The position numbers were made by a program, and so were the translations under genes. Source: Baffinella frigidus (Eukaryota; Cryptophyceae; Cryptomonadales; Baffinellaceae). From it: 22,947 nt of DNA. The notes under the pieces are model-generated. The model worked only from the letters and a program-made list of their open reading frames with translations, did not search any database and was not told the origin of the DNA. Location: NCBI GenBank assembly GCA_026770585.1, contig MU647387.1, positions 1-22,947 on the forward strand. Reading direction: 5' to 3'. This document shows, piece by piece, positions 1-6,480 of the stretch (position 1 is its first letter; each line of letters begins with the position of its first letter).

Positions 1-222
1 GAAGTTTTAAAAACGCTTGGTGGAAAGTGGGACGCTGATGTTAAGAAGTGGTATTGTGATACTATGAACGAGAAGCTTAAAGAGTATAGAGAAGTTAATG
101 TAACCGTTCCATATGATCAAAAAGATTCATACAAAGAAAAATATTCTATTCGTTGGTCTCCAGATTGTAAATCATGGGTTACATCTCAGAAGATCGCAGA
201 ACTTATAGAGTCTGAGAATTAG
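1..222 (+). CDS. Tandem DUF5710-type protein, 3' end only
   Basis: The frame is open from base 1 to a TAG at 220-222, so the start lies outside the window. Two repeats resemble the DUF5710 module, a short W-rich domain of unknown function found in giant viruses and on bacterial plasmids. The first contains LGGKWDADVKKWYC and the second begins VPYDQKDSYKEKYSIRWS and ends KSWV. The conserved pattern is a basic/acidic start, then K/RW followed by KxW. Codons are AT-rich, unlike the GC-rich exons to the right. A viral insertion or viral contig end is the simplest reading. Family assignment is from memory of the motif, not from a search. Confidence 0.6.
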   Translation, partial: EVLKTLGGKWDADVKKWYCDTMNEKLKEYREVNVTVPYDQKDSYKEKYSIRWSPDCKSWVTSQKIAELIESEN

Positions 223-261
223 GGTTGTTGTCTTTTTATTTTTTTCTTACATTTAATTAAA
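223..261 (+). promoter_or_regulatory. AT-rich intergenic spacer, possible promoter
   Basis: This 39-bp gap lies between the TAG of the DUF5710-type gene and the next ATG. It is a T-run followed by the palindrome TTTAATTAAA just upstream of the ATG. Short AT-rich spacers of this type separate genes in large DNA viruses. I see no specific promoter motif. Confidence 0.25.
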
Positions 262-531
262 ATGGGATTTGATTTAACAGGGTTTAAAAAAGGAGTGTTT
301 AGTGCAAGCATACAAAATTTTAGCCCTTTATGGGAACTTGTTTCAAATTTATGTGCATTTACAAATGAACAATATGAAAGAGGATGTTTTAATGATTTTA
401 AAGAATTTTCAAAGGATGAATCTTTACATATTGCGGAATGCTTAGAAGCATATTTAAAGACCAATCGTAATGATCATTTAACGATGTTCTATTTATTTGT
501 AAAAGATTCTGGTGGTTTTGTAATAGGTTGA
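262..531 (+). CDS. Small hypothetical protein in AT-rich segment
   Basis: Complete 89-aa frame from ATG at 262 to TGA at 529-531, 39 bp after the preceding gene and on the same strand. The product is rich in Phe and has no clear membrane segment. It contains the mixed stretch SLHIAECLEAYLKTNRNDH and ends GGFVIG. I do not recognise a family. The close same-strand spacing and identical base composition suggest it belongs with the DUF5710-type gene, probably to a virus-derived segment. Confidence 0.5.
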   Translation: MGFDLTGFKKGVFSASIQNFSPLWELVSNLCAFTNEQYERGCFNDFKEFSKDESLHIAECLEAYLKTNRNDHLTMFYLFVKDSGGFVIG

Positions 532-533
532 AA

Positions 534-794
534 ATGAAAAATCGATTTTTTCAAATTTGTTCCATTTTTGAAGCCGTAGGCTTCTATTTCATTGGGCTCA
601 TTGTTGCCTATAGATTACATACCTATTTCATTTTTAAACAACCCTTAAATTTACTTCTCATAAGTGATTTACGGAAAAACATTTCTCGAACCCTCGAAAA
701 CATGAGGTTACAGAATCGAACCCTTGGAAACATGAGGTTACATTTTTTTGGCTTAAAATCTTTTGAAAGCAAATTTGAAAGGGATTTCATTTGA
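534..794 (+). CDS. Possible small membrane protein, doubtful
   Basis: ATG three bases after the preceding stop opens an 87-codon frame. Residues 4-25 are hydrophobic (FFQICSIFEAVGFYFIGLIV), which could be a membrane anchor. Against it, the second half runs through two short tandem repeats (686-745 and 762-814), so it may be chance readthrough of repeat DNA. No family recognised. Confidence 0.2.
   Translation: MKNRFFQICSIFEAVGFYFIGLIVAYRLHTYFIFKQPLNLLLISDLRKNISRTLENMRLQNRTLGNMRLHFFGLKSFESKFERDFI
686..745. repeat. 30-bp tandem repeat, two copies
   Basis: Two imperfect copies starting TCGAACCC at 686 and 716 and sharing AACATGAGGTTACA. They mark the point where the compact AT-rich coding DNA ends. 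Confidence 0.75.
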
Positions 795-814
795 AAGCAA
801 ATTTGAAAGGGATT
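762..814. repeat. 28-bp spaced tandem repeat, two copies
   Basis: A 25-bp unit (TTTGAAAGCAAATTTGAAAG followed by GGATT) occurs at 762-786 and identically at 790-814. Confidence 0.85.
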
Positions 815-837
815 GCGCTGGAGAGGAGGTTATGTAA

Positions 838-882
838 ACACACAAACAAACACACACACACAAACATACACACAAACAAAAC
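838..882. repeat. CA-rich microsatellite
   Basis: Run of CACAAACA / CACACA units at the transition from the AT-rich segment to the repeat-rich region. Confidence 0.85.
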
Positions 883-901
883 CTTTGGGTGAGGGACTGA
901 C

Positions 902-933
902 TGGGTGTAGCGAAACGCGTATTTGAGCGAGAC
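902..933 (-). pseudogene. Duplicate copy of gene A exon 15 (3' part)
   Basis: On the minus strand the sequence encodes LKYAFRYT, as in exon 15 at 1179-1237, and is followed by a candidate GTCAGT donor. The 5' part of the exon has lost similarity. The two copies, about 275 bp apart, flank the foldback element at 1019-1158. It may be a usable alternative exon or a relic. Confidence 0.45.
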
Positions 934-1018
934 ACTACAAGTTTTTTACCAGCGTATTTTAGACTTGTACCACGATGCGGCAGCTTGTACCGCGCTACAT
1001 CCGAGTTTTAGCGGGATT

Positions 1019-1158
1019 TCATGTGGAAACACTTGTAATTTATAAACTTGATTCAATGAAATTTACTACACAGAACTATCTTTACATGTAATATTGAAGC
1101 AAACGTGTAGTAATTTTAATTGAAATTCAGTTTATATATTATAAGTGTTTTCATATGA
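1019..1158. mobile_element. Foldback/MITE-like element with 53-bp inverted arms
   Basis: The left arm (1019-1071) is an imperfect reverse complement of the right arm (about 1106-1158), separated by about 34 bp. Both arms are AT-rich. Paired blocks include GAAACACTT/AAGTGTTTTC and TACTACAC/GTGTAGTA. There is no coding capacity, so if mobile it is non-autonomous. It sits between two copies of exon 15. Confidence 0.6.
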
Positions 1159-1178
1159 GATTAGGGAGGGACACTGAC

Positions 1179-1237
1179 CTGGTGTAGCGGAATGCGTATT
1201 TGAGCGGAATCGTATCCTTGCCGTCGGGCCCCAGGTC
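1179..1237 (-). CDS. Gene A exon 15 (last exon traced)
   Basis: Minus-strand exon of 59 bp. The acceptor CCCTAAAGCAG|GAC follows a telomere-like repeat tract, and the donor is ACCAG|GTCAGT. The encoded peptide is DLGPDGKDTIPLKYAFRYT plus two bases. It enters in phase 0, matching the end of exon 14, and leaves with two bases of a split codon. The next exon was not found within the window; the remaining 1.1 kb holds a second copy of the exon, the foldback and AT-rich sequence. The function of gene A is not recognised. Confidence 0.6.
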
Positions 1238-1242
1238 CTGCT

Positions 1243-1440
1243 TTAGGGTTTAGGGTTTAGGGTTTAGGGGTGAGGGGTTAGGGTTTAGAGTTTAGGGTTT
1301 AGGGTGTAGGGTTTAGGGTTTTGGGTTTTGGGTTTTGGGTTTTGGGTTTTGGGTTTAGGGTTTAGGGTTCAGGGTTTAGGGTTTAGTGTTTAGGGTTCAG
1401 GGTGCAGGGTGTAGGGATGATAGTTTAGGGAATATAGCTT
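1243..1440 (+). repeat. Degenerate TTTAGGG tract (intron 14 of gene A)
   Basis: Imperfect TTTAGGG, TTTTGGG and TGTAGGG heptamers with no long pure run. It reads CCCTAAA in the sense of gene A and ends directly at the acceptor of exon 15. Confidence 0.85.
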
Positions 1441-1477
1441 ATAGTTAAGTCTTTCGTGTTTCGGGCTGAGCAGGGGC

Positions 1478-1523
1478 CTTGTGGTGTAGGGTCCCGCTCC
1501 CACCACAGCCATGAGGACGATAG
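1478..1523 (-). pseudogene. Decayed copy of gene A exon 14
   Basis: The minus strand encodes SSSWLWWERDPTPQ, matching the WLWWERDQTL core of exon 14. The 3' boundary reads CAAG|GC, a GC donor where exon 14 has GT, and the 5' half is missing. Confidence 0.5.
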
Positions 1524-1529
1524 CATTTT

Positions 1530-1603
1530 TGCTGTCTTAGAATTTTGTGCTATGATAAAGCTATTTCGAGGCTAAGATAGCAAACTCCACGACCAAGATA
1601 GCA
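1530..1603 (-). mobile_element. MITE family 1, copy A (TGCTATCTT ends)
   Basis: Element with inverted ends, TGCTGTCTTAG on the left and CCAAGATAGCA on the right. Its interior matches, on the opposite strand, the copies at 7716, 7867 and 9794 (shared TAGCTTTAYYATAGCRCAAAA). It abuts a copy of exon 14. Confidence 0.65.
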
Positions 1604-1646
1604 CACAACGGTGCTCACGGTTTCGGGGAGAGGAGTTAGGAGGGAC

Positions 1647-1698
1647 CTTGTTGTGTAGGGTCTGATGGCTCTCCCACCACAGCCAGGAAGAGGCCTTC
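1647..1698 (-). pseudogene. Copy of gene A exon 14 (3' part)
   Basis: The minus strand encodes KKASSWLWWESHQTLHNK, followed by a GTCCCT donor identical to that of exon 14. The 5' part is replaced by MITE family 1 copy B, so no acceptor is left. Confidence 0.5.
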
Positions 1699-1699
1699 T

Positions 1700-1784
1700 T
1701 GCTATCTCAGGGGTGGATTTCATGCGATAGTAAAGCTATGCTAATGTCGAGGCTAACATAGCAAATTCCACGACCAAGATAGCA
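1700..1784 (-). mobile_element. MITE family 1, copy B
   Basis: Begins TGCTATCTCAGGGGTGGATT and ends CCAAGATAGCA. It lies in the same arrangement next to an exon 14 copy as copy A, so the pair was probably duplicated together with that exon (about 165-bp period). Confidence 0.7.
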
Positions 1785-1798
1785 CACACCGGTGTTTA

Positions 1799-1935
1799 TG
1801 GTTTAGGGTTTAGGTTTTAGGGTTTGAGGTTTGGGGATTGGGGTGTAGGGTTTCGGGTTTCGGGTTTCGGGTTTCGAGTTTCGGGTTTCGGGTTTCGGGT
1901 TTCGGGTTTCGGGGTTCGGGTTTCGGGTTTCGGGG
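1799..1935 (+). repeat. Telomere-like and TTTCGGG heptamer tract
   Basis: TTTAGGG-type units passing into a run of TTTCGGG units. Intronic filler between exon 14 copies. Confidence 0.85.
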
Positions 1936-2000
1936 ATAGGGTCTGGTCCCGCTCCCAGCACAGCCAGGAGAACGCAATATCGTTGGAGTGAATCTCCCTC
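1936..2000 (-). pseudogene. Copy of gene A exon 14 without donor
   Basis: The minus strand encodes EIHSNDIAFSWLCWERDQTL, close to exon 14. It then runs into CCCCGAAACCC repeats with no GT at the expected place. The frame is intact over the aligned part. Confidence 0.5.
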
Positions 2001-2132
2001 ACTCGTCACTCGGGTCGACAGACATAATTCCCAAGTCGACACTCTGTTTTCCCGGTACAAATCCGTCAACTTTGGAGGGGAAAGCGCCCGGCGAGACGAA
2101 TTGGCGAAACGAAAAGAGCCAGACAGAGAGGA
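2000..2132. mobile_element. MITE family 2, diverged copy
   Basis: Contains the family core (GTACAAATCCGTCAACTTTG) and a right end resembling GACAGAGAGG. The left half is diverged. See the full-length copies at 4142-4282 and 12689-12826. Confidence 0.4.
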
Positions 2133-2143
2133 GGGAGAGGGAC

Positions 2144-2215
2144 CTTGTAGTGTAGGGTCTGGTCGCGCTCCCACCACAGCCAGGAAGACGCCAGGTCGTT
2201 GGAGTGAATCTCCTT
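2144..2215 (-). CDS. Gene A exon 14
   Basis: Minus-strand exon of 72 bp (24 codons), phase 0 at both ends. The acceptor is GTGTGTGCAG|AAG and the donor CTACAAG|GTCCCT. The peptide is KEIHSNDLASSWLWWERDQT followed by LHYK, with three Trp within four residues. It continues in frame from exon 13 and into exon 15. At least four partial copies lie nearby (1478, 1647, 1936, 2236). This copy was chosen because only it has both splice sites and a full frame. Confidence 0.6.
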
Positions 2216-2235
2216 CTGCACACACCAACCACCCC

Positions 2236-2298
2236 ATTGTCAGAATTCCACCTCAGCCAGGAGGACAAACAAACAAGGTCGTTGGAGAAATTCTCCCG
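2236..2298 (-). pseudogene. Diverged copy of gene A exon 14
   Basis: After a good acceptor (ATGTGCAG|CGG) the minus strand encodes RENFSNDLVCLSSWLRWNSD. It shares the spacing of N-D-L and S-W-L with exon 14 but has lost WW and the normal donor. Confidence 0.4.
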
Positions 2299-2496
2299 CT
2301 GCACATATCAATCTCCCTATCGTCAGAATCTCTAGGACCCACCGTCCCCCGGGATTTGCGAACTGGCGTTCAATCACTCTCCACGACAACTCTACTCTAG
2401 CTTCAGAATCCGGAGTGAATGGGGAGGATGCACGGTTCTGAGGAGTGACTATCTCACTGCACATATCAACACTCCGGCATCAACACTCCAGCGTCA

Positions 2497-2604
2497 GAAT
2501 AAGTTGACATCCTGGGTGTGCGTTACGAATCCGTCAACTTTGGAGCGGAAAAGAGCCTGGTCTCGCCAAAGTGGTGAGCCCAAATAGACCGAGACAGCGC
2601 TAGG
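2497..2604. mobile_element. MITE family 2, 5'-truncated copy
   Basis: Core ATCCGTCAACTTTGGAG, a GGTCTCGCC/GGTGAGCC hairpin half, and right end GAGACAGCGCTAGG. It is colinear with the region to its right, and the pair is repeated in inverted form at 4008-4282. Confidence 0.6.
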
Positions 2605-2638
2605 CTTTCCAATCCAACAAACACATGGGGTAACCGAC

Positions 2639-2707
2639 ATTGTTCGCTTGATCCAGGTCGCGGGAATTATCCACCGGGGAATCCCCCCCGCGCCGCAAAT
2701 CCCGCAT
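2639..2707 (-). pseudogene. Copy of gene A exon 13 lacking an acceptor
   Basis: The minus strand encodes MRDLRRGGDSPVDNSRDLDQ then ANN, followed by GTCGGT. No AG is present just upstream. Confidence 0.5.
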
Positions 2708-2793
2708 GTTAAAACGTCTTTGTACCGCGCAATTATTAATTAGTACCACGAAAATAAATGGACCGATCTGCCAAGCCCCCTGTGTGACCGGAC

Positions 2794-2866
2794 CTGGTTT
2801 GCTTGATCCTGATCGCGGGAATTGTCCACTGGGGAGTCCTCCCCGCGCCGCAAATCTCGCATGGCC
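2794..2866 (-). CDS. Gene A exon 13
   Basis: Minus-strand exon of 73 bp with acceptor AAAACACAG|GGC and donor AACCAG|GTCCGG. One base completes the split Arg codon left by exon 12. The peptide then reads AMRDLRRGEDSPVDNSRDQD plus QANQ and ends in phase 0 for exon 14. It is very polar and Arg/Asp-rich. Two further copies exist, one on the minus strand at 2639 and one inverted at 4039. Confidence 0.6.
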
Positions 2867-2870
2867 CTGT

Positions 2871-2975
2871 GTTTTCGGGTTTGGGGTTTGGGGTTTGGGG
2901 TTCGGGGTTCGGGGTTTGGGATTTGGGGTTTAGGGTTTGGGATTTGGGGTTTGGGGTGAAGGGTGTAGGGCTTAG
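2871..2975 (+). repeat. TTTGGGG/TTCGGGG-type tract
   Basis: Degenerate heptamers of the telomere-like family forming the intron immediately before the exon 13 acceptor. Confidence 0.8.
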
Positions 2976-3037
2976 GCTGTGTGCAGGGGAACCAGCAATA
3001 CCTGGCTAGGTTACTAACGGAGAAGAAGTAAAGACCT

Positions 3038-3139
3038 CCTATCTATCTATCTATCTATCTACCTTCCTACCTATCTATCTATCTATCTATCCATCTATCT
3101 ATCTATCTTTCTTTCTATATCTATATCTATATCTATATC
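3038..3139. repeat. CTAT / ATATCT microsatellite
   Basis: About 70 bp of CTAT tetranucleotides passing into ATATCT hexanucleotides. It reads as a GATA repeat on the minus strand. Confidence 0.9.
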
Positions 3140-3199
3140 TGCATAGGAACGGGGATCTCGCACTTGCGCTCGGAGGGAGGTTGGCGGCCGCGCGTATAC

Positions 3200-3270
3200 C
3201 GCGGATGGTCCCCCGCCTCCCGCGGGTACATCCTTCCCGGGTCTTGTCTTCGCTCGCGGTTCAGCTCATC
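3200..3270 (-). CDS. Gene A exon 12, copy a
   Basis: Minus-strand exon of 71 bp with acceptor CTACCTCAG|GAT and donor CCGCG|GTATAC. The peptide is DELNRERRQDPGRMYPREAG then DHP plus two bases, phase 0 in and 2 out. That fits exon 11 upstream and exon 13 downstream. Being 71 bp, it cannot be joined to copies b or c without a frameshift, so the three look like alternatives. This copy has the only canonical GT donor. Confidence 0.6.
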
Positions 3271-3365
3271 CTGAGGTAGGGTTTTAGGGTTTCAGGGTTT
3301 CGGATTTGTCGCACCGGGGTTGGGATATCAGGTTTAGGGTTTTTAAGTTTTAGGGTTTAGTATGC

Positions 3366-3436
3366 CGCGGGTTGTCGCCAGCCTCCCGCGGGTACATCTT
3401 TGCTGGATCTTGCCTTTGCTCGCGAGTGAGCTCATC
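3366..3436 (-). CDS. Gene A exon 12, copy b (GC donor)
   Basis: 71 bp with acceptor GCACCTCAG|GAT. The peptide is DELTREQRQDPAKMYPREAG plus DNP and the frame is fully open. The boundary reads CCGCG|GCATAC, so splicing would need a GC-AG intron. Substitutions relative to copy a are conservative, which argues that it was under selection after duplication. Confidence 0.5.
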
Positions 3437-3535
3437 CTGAGGTGCGGTTTGAGAGTTTGGGTTAAGGGGTTTAATTCACCGGGTTCAGGGATTGGTGATA
3501 AGGGTTGAGGGCTTAGGGTCTAGGGTTTAGTATGG

Positions 3536-3606
3536 CACGGGTGGTCCCCCGCTTCCTGCGGGTACACGCTTTGCGGGTCTTGCCTTCGCTCTCGGTTGAG
3601 CTCATC
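3536..3606 (-). pseudogene. Gene A exon 12, copy c (donor lost)
   Basis: Open 71-bp copy (DELNRERRQDPQSVYPQEAG) with a good acceptor, but the donor position reads CCATAC. Without GT or GC it is probably not spliced. Confidence 0.5.
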
Positions 3607-3666
3607 CTGGTTCAGGGTTTAGGGTTGAGGGATTGAGGGTTTCGGGATTAGGGAGGAAAGTTCAAT

Positions 3667-3718
3667 CTGGGAAGGATACCGAGAAAACTAGCCTGGGAAG
3701 GATACCGGCAAAAGCCGT
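3667..3718. repeat. 26-bp tandem repeat, two copies
   Basis: CTGGGAAGGATACCGAGAAA-type unit at 3667 and again at 3693. Confidence 0.75.
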
Positions 3719-3744
3719 GATCAGTCAACTTCTGTGGAAGTCTC

Positions 3745-3906
3745 GCACTTGTCTCAGATAAAAAAAATTAGAATTCGTTTTCCTAAAGTCAACCCCCCCA
3801 AAATACTTCGTTAACTCATACGTAGAGTAAAGAATATGTTGACGGATTTGAGGAGGGGTTGACTTTGAGAAAAAATCTTCTCGAACACTTTCTCTGAGAT
3901 AAGCAC
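3745..3906. mobile_element. MITE-like element, family 5
   Basis: Imperfect inverted arms of about 50 bp. The outer ends are GCACTTGTCTCAGA and, on the other strand, GTGCTTATCTCAGA. The inner ends are AAAGTCAACCCC and GGGGTTGACTTT. About 50 bp of AT-rich DNA separates the arms. No coding capacity. Only one copy seen. Confidence 0.55.
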
Positions 3907-4007
3907 GAGGGGGAGTTCCGAGCGGGGAAGACAAATAACCGCCAACGTAACGGACAATGGCTCCAGCAAAAAGAAGTGGCATGGGGGAGACTCGCGGTAC
4001 TAATCAA

Positions 4008-4141
4008 TAATTGCGCGGTACAAAGACGTTTTTGTAATATGCGGGATTTGCGGCGCGGGGGGGTAGCCGTGGGGGACAATTCCCGGGATCAGGATCAAGC
4101 CAAAAAGGTCCCTCGCCCCATGTGTTAGTTGAATGGGAAAG
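4008..4141 (+). repeat. Inverted segmental duplicate of 2604-2760
   Basis: The reverse complement of this stretch aligns colinearly with 2604-2760. Both pair a family 2 MITE with a copy of exon 13 and a tail containing TTTGTACCGCGCAATTATT. Inside, 4039-4107 on the plus strand reads MRDLRRGGVAVGDNSRDQDQ then AKK, followed by GTCCCT. That is an exon 13 copy facing against gene A and thus useless to it. Confidence 0.6.
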
Positions 4142-4282
4142 CCTAGCTCTGTCTCAGTCCATTTGGGCTCACCAGTTTGGCGAGCCCGGGCTCTTTTCTG
4201 CTCCAAATTTGACGGGTTTGTACTGCAAACTCAGCATGCCACCTTGAGAATAGTTGGTCAACCCGAGTAAGACAGAGCTAGG
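4142..4282. mobile_element. MITE family 2, full-length copy
   Basis: 141 bp with terminal inverted repeats, CCTAGCTCTGTCTC on the left and AAGACAGAGCTAGG on the right (13 of 14 pair). Inside lie a GGGCTCACC..GGCGAGCCC hairpin and the conserved TTTGACGGGTTTGTAC block. Other copies are at 2000, 2497, 7086, 10234, 12689, 18345, 19391 and 19676. No open frame; non-autonomous. Confidence 0.75.
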
Positions 4283-4289
4283 ACTGGTA

Positions 4290-4472
4290 GAGCTATTCCG
4301 GTAGGACTTGTCCGGTTTCCGACTTCGAGACTTCGAAACTTCAGACTTCATTTGTACCATGAGATTTGAAACGGTGCGTTTTAAAACGTTTGACGACCTT
4401 CATGATCTTTTTGAAGTCTGAAATCTTGAAATCTCGAAGTCAAAAAGCGGACAAGTTCTACTGGAATGTCTC
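4290..4472. repeat. Long imperfect foldback in gene A intron 11
   Basis: Arms of about 72 bp (4290-4361 and 4398-4472) share, on opposite strands, ACTTGTCCG, GACTTCGAGA and TTCAGACTTCA. The loop holds the perfect palindrome CGTTTTAAAACG. It begins five bases inside the intron from the exon 11 donor, so in the transcript it would form a large hairpin there. Confidence 0.65.
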
Positions 4473-4476
4473 TAAC

Positions 4477-4545
4477 CTGATCTGACGCCTCGGTTTCTCG
4501 CGCGGCTTTCAGCTTGTCCGCGTCCGTATTCTGCCAAACGGCGCG
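4477..4545 (-). CDS. Gene A exon 11
   Basis: 69 bp (23 codons), phase 0 at both ends. The acceptor is GAACCAAAAG|CGC and the donor GATCAG|GTTAGA. The peptide is RAVWQNTDADKLKAARETEA plus SDQ, helical and charged. The acceptor has a weak pyrimidine tract because the 32-bp tandem repeat at 4526-4651 runs into the exon. Confidence 0.5.
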
Positions 4546-4651
4546 CTTTTGGTTCAGCATTTTCACCAAAAGGCGCGTTTTGGCGTCAACGGTTCTGCGA
4601 AAAAGCGCGGTTTGACGTCAGCAGTTTTGTCAACAGGCGCGTTCTGATGTA
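4526..4651. repeat. 32-bp minisatellite, about four units
   Basis: Units end near 4556, 4588, 4620 and 4651. Each carries a GGCGCG(T/C)TTT-type core followed by a TCA end, with TGACGTCA or similar at the unit junctions. It overlaps the 5' half of exon 11. Confidence 0.7.
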
Positions 4652-4940
4652 CATGTATTTTATGGCGAGCCCAGATTTACGCAGACAGAGGTAGGAACAT
4701 GGTGTAGGGTTTGGGGTTTGGGGTTTCGAGATTGGAATTTGGGGCTCATGGGGTTTGGGTTTTGCGACCAGGCATCTTGTGTGTTACTGCAGGGTTGAAA
4801 ATGGAGCGGTTTTCAAATTTGCAGACCACGAGAACAATCAAACCATTCCAAAGTCGACAGATTAGTACCAACAACGTCAGTTTTTGGCATTGTTGTTTGC
4901 CTGTTTTGGTGAGGCTAACAGATGCGAAAACCAGTCGAAC

Positions 4941-4990
4941 CTGTTTCGCCATGAGATTGTTCATCATATCCTAGCGCGTCCAGGTCGTGT
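4941..4990 (-). pseudogene. Copy of gene A exon 10 with in-frame stop
   Basis: The minus strand ends DMMNNLMAKQ|GTTCGA, like exon 10, but the Trp codon before it has become TAG (4971-4973). The 5' half is not recognisable. A dead duplicate. Confidence 0.6.
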
Positions 4991-5159
4991 TCCCGGATTT
5001 TGAATTTCGGGTTCAGGGGTTAGGGTTCCCCAAACGCTCACAGTTTCGCAGCATCAACTTTTGGGGGTTCTTTTACACAGGGGGGCTCGTAACTATCCCC
5101 AGGTCCCGTTATACACCCCATCAACCTCCTTGCTCTTTGGTGAGGAGAAGGATCGTAAC

Positions 5160-5252
5160 CTGTTTCGCCATGAGATTGTTCATCATGTCCCAGCGCGTCC
5201 AGGTTATGTTCTCGAGCTTCTGCTCCTCCTTTGTGCGCGGCCGCAAGTCCTC
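5160..5252 (-). CDS. Gene A exon 10
   Basis: 93 bp (31 codons), phase 0 at both ends. The acceptor is CAAACCTCAG|GAG and the donor AAACAG|GTTACG. The peptide starts EDLRPRTKEEQKLENITWTR and ends WDMMNNLMAKQ. It is charged and probably helical, with no recognised domain. The frame joins exons 9 and 11 without adjustment. Confidence 0.65.
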
Positions 5253-5254
5253 CT

Positions 5255-5470
5255 GAGGTTTGGTATTATGGGGTTAGAGTTTTGGTTTTTGTTTTTCTGG
5301 AGTTTTGGGGTTTGTTTCTTGGGGGGGGGTTGTGGATATGGATTTATGGAATAGGGTTTTGGGGGGATATGGGTTTAGGAGTAAGTTTTGAGCTAGGGAT
5401 TAGGGTTCAGGGCTAAGTTAGGGTTTAGGGGATCCCAGCGCGCCCAGGGTTAAGGGGTTAGGGAAGAGGT
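5255..5470 (+). repeat. G-rich degenerate telomere-like tract
   Basis: GGGGTTT, TTTGGGG and TTTAGGG units, strongly degenerate. Intron before exon 10. Confidence 0.75.
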
Positions 5471-5589
5471 TGTAGTTGGGATTCTGGGGTTTCGCTCTCC
5501 TGGTCTCAGTGGTTAGAGGTTATGTCCTCCAGAGCTCAGCGGTTGGGAAGGGCACAGCGTGCCGCAGTCAAGGGTTGGTAAAGTCAAGG

Positions 5590-6150
5590 GTTGGTGAAGC
5601 CCTAAACCCTAATCCCTAACCTAACGCAGCCAGGGCTTCGACTAAAAGCTGTGACCTCCGTGATCAACCCAGCCCCTAGCCCCCCCTTCTCATCCCCTAA
5701 CACATAAAGCCCAAAGCCTTCAGGGTTTAGGCGGCAGCCGCTGTGATCTCTGGGTTAAGGGTTAAGGTCAGCTGTGAGGACGGGCGTGGGGTCAAGTACC
5801 GCGGTGAAATCCGTGTTCACCCCCGCCCACAGCCCCCTCTTGTCGTTCAAACCCGCAACCCTGGACCCTCAACCCTGGAACCTAAACCCGAAACCCACCC
5901 CCCCGCCCACAGCTCGCCCTTCTCGTTCCAACCATAACCCCTGAAGCCTAAACCACCCTGGAACCTAGACCCTCAACCCAAACCCCTAAACCTGACAATC
6001 GTAAACCCCACATCCCGGGGCAAACGTACTGCGGTGAGATCCGTCCAGGGACACCAACCCCTAAACCCCAACCACAACCCTAACCCTAACCCTAACCCCA
6101 ACCCCAACCCTAGCCCTAGCCCTAGCCCTAACTTGCACCCTAACCCCAAG
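5590..6150 (+). repeat. C-rich telomere-like tract, reversed polarity
   Basis: CCCTAAA, CCCTAACC, CCCTAGCC and related units on the plus strand, the opposite orientation to most of gene A's introns. Fragments of exon 9 are embedded in it. Confidence 0.85.
5800..5840 (-). pseudogene. Copy of gene A exon 9 (3' part)
   Basis: The minus strand encodes RGLWAGVNTDFTA ending GCG|GTACTT, the exon 9 donor. A further scrap (NEKGELWAG) lies at 5896-5932, and a 3' scrap with donor GTACGT lies at 6026-6050. Confidence 0.45.
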
Positions 6151-6153
6151 TAC

Positions 6154-6225
6154 CGCGGTCAGATTCGTATTCACCCCCGCCCACAGCTCGCCCTGCGCGT
6201 GTTGCTTCGCAATTTGCGACTCCCG
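6154..6225 (-). CDS. Gene A exon 9, shorter alternative copy
   Basis: 72 bp (24 codons), phase 0 at both ends. The acceptor is GGTTTGAG|CGG and the donor GCG|GTACTT. The peptide is RESQIAKQHAQGELWAGVNT then NLTA, matching the C-terminal two thirds of exon 9. Both splice sites and the frame are intact and its length is a multiple of three. It could be an additional or alternative exon. Confidence 0.45.
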
Positions 6226-6235
6226 CTCAAACCTT

Positions 6236-6345
6236 ACACCCTGCACCCTGCACCCTGCACCCTGCACTCTGCACCCTGCACCCTATACCCTGCACCCTGC
6301 ACCCTGCACCACGCACCCTAACCCCTAACCCTCAGACCAAATCCT
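6236..6345 (+). repeat. CCCTGCA heptamer run
   Basis: About ten units of CCCTGCA with minor variation, a one-base variant of CCCTAAA locally expanded in tandem. Confidence 0.9.
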
Positions 6346-6378
6346 AAACTCTCATCCTGGACCCTGGGGTGAAAGTAC

Positions 6379-6480
6379 CGCGGTGAGGTCCGTGTCCACC
6401 CCCGCCCACAGCGCGCCCTTCGCGTTTTCCTTGGCAATTTGCGCCTCCCGTGCGGCAACCATGTCCTTGAGTTGTTTCAC
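6379..6480 (-). CDS. Gene A exon 9
   Basis: 102 bp (34 codons), phase 0 at both ends. The acceptor is CTAATGTCAG|GTG and the donor ACCGCG|GTACTT. The peptide starts VKQLKDMVAAREAQIAKENA and ends with GALWAGVDTDLTA. The first half has a coiled-coil-like pattern. At least five partial copies lie within 1 kb (5800, 5896, 6154, 6620, 6735). Confidence 0.65.

Noticed and set aside
219-464. 81-codon minus-strand frame
   Set aside because: Antisense to the better-supported plus-strand gene at 262-531 and covers its promoter spacer.
1243-1440. A true chromosome end
   Set aside because: Heptamers are degenerate, in both orientations, and interspersed with exons over more than 20 kb.
4526-4651. CRISPR-like array
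   Set aside because: Units differ throughout with no constant repeat and unique spacer; a plain minisatellite.
6034-6321. 95-codon plus-strand frame of repeated PNPN / LHPAPCT
   Set aside because: Pure translation of CCCTAAC and CCCTGCA heptamers.
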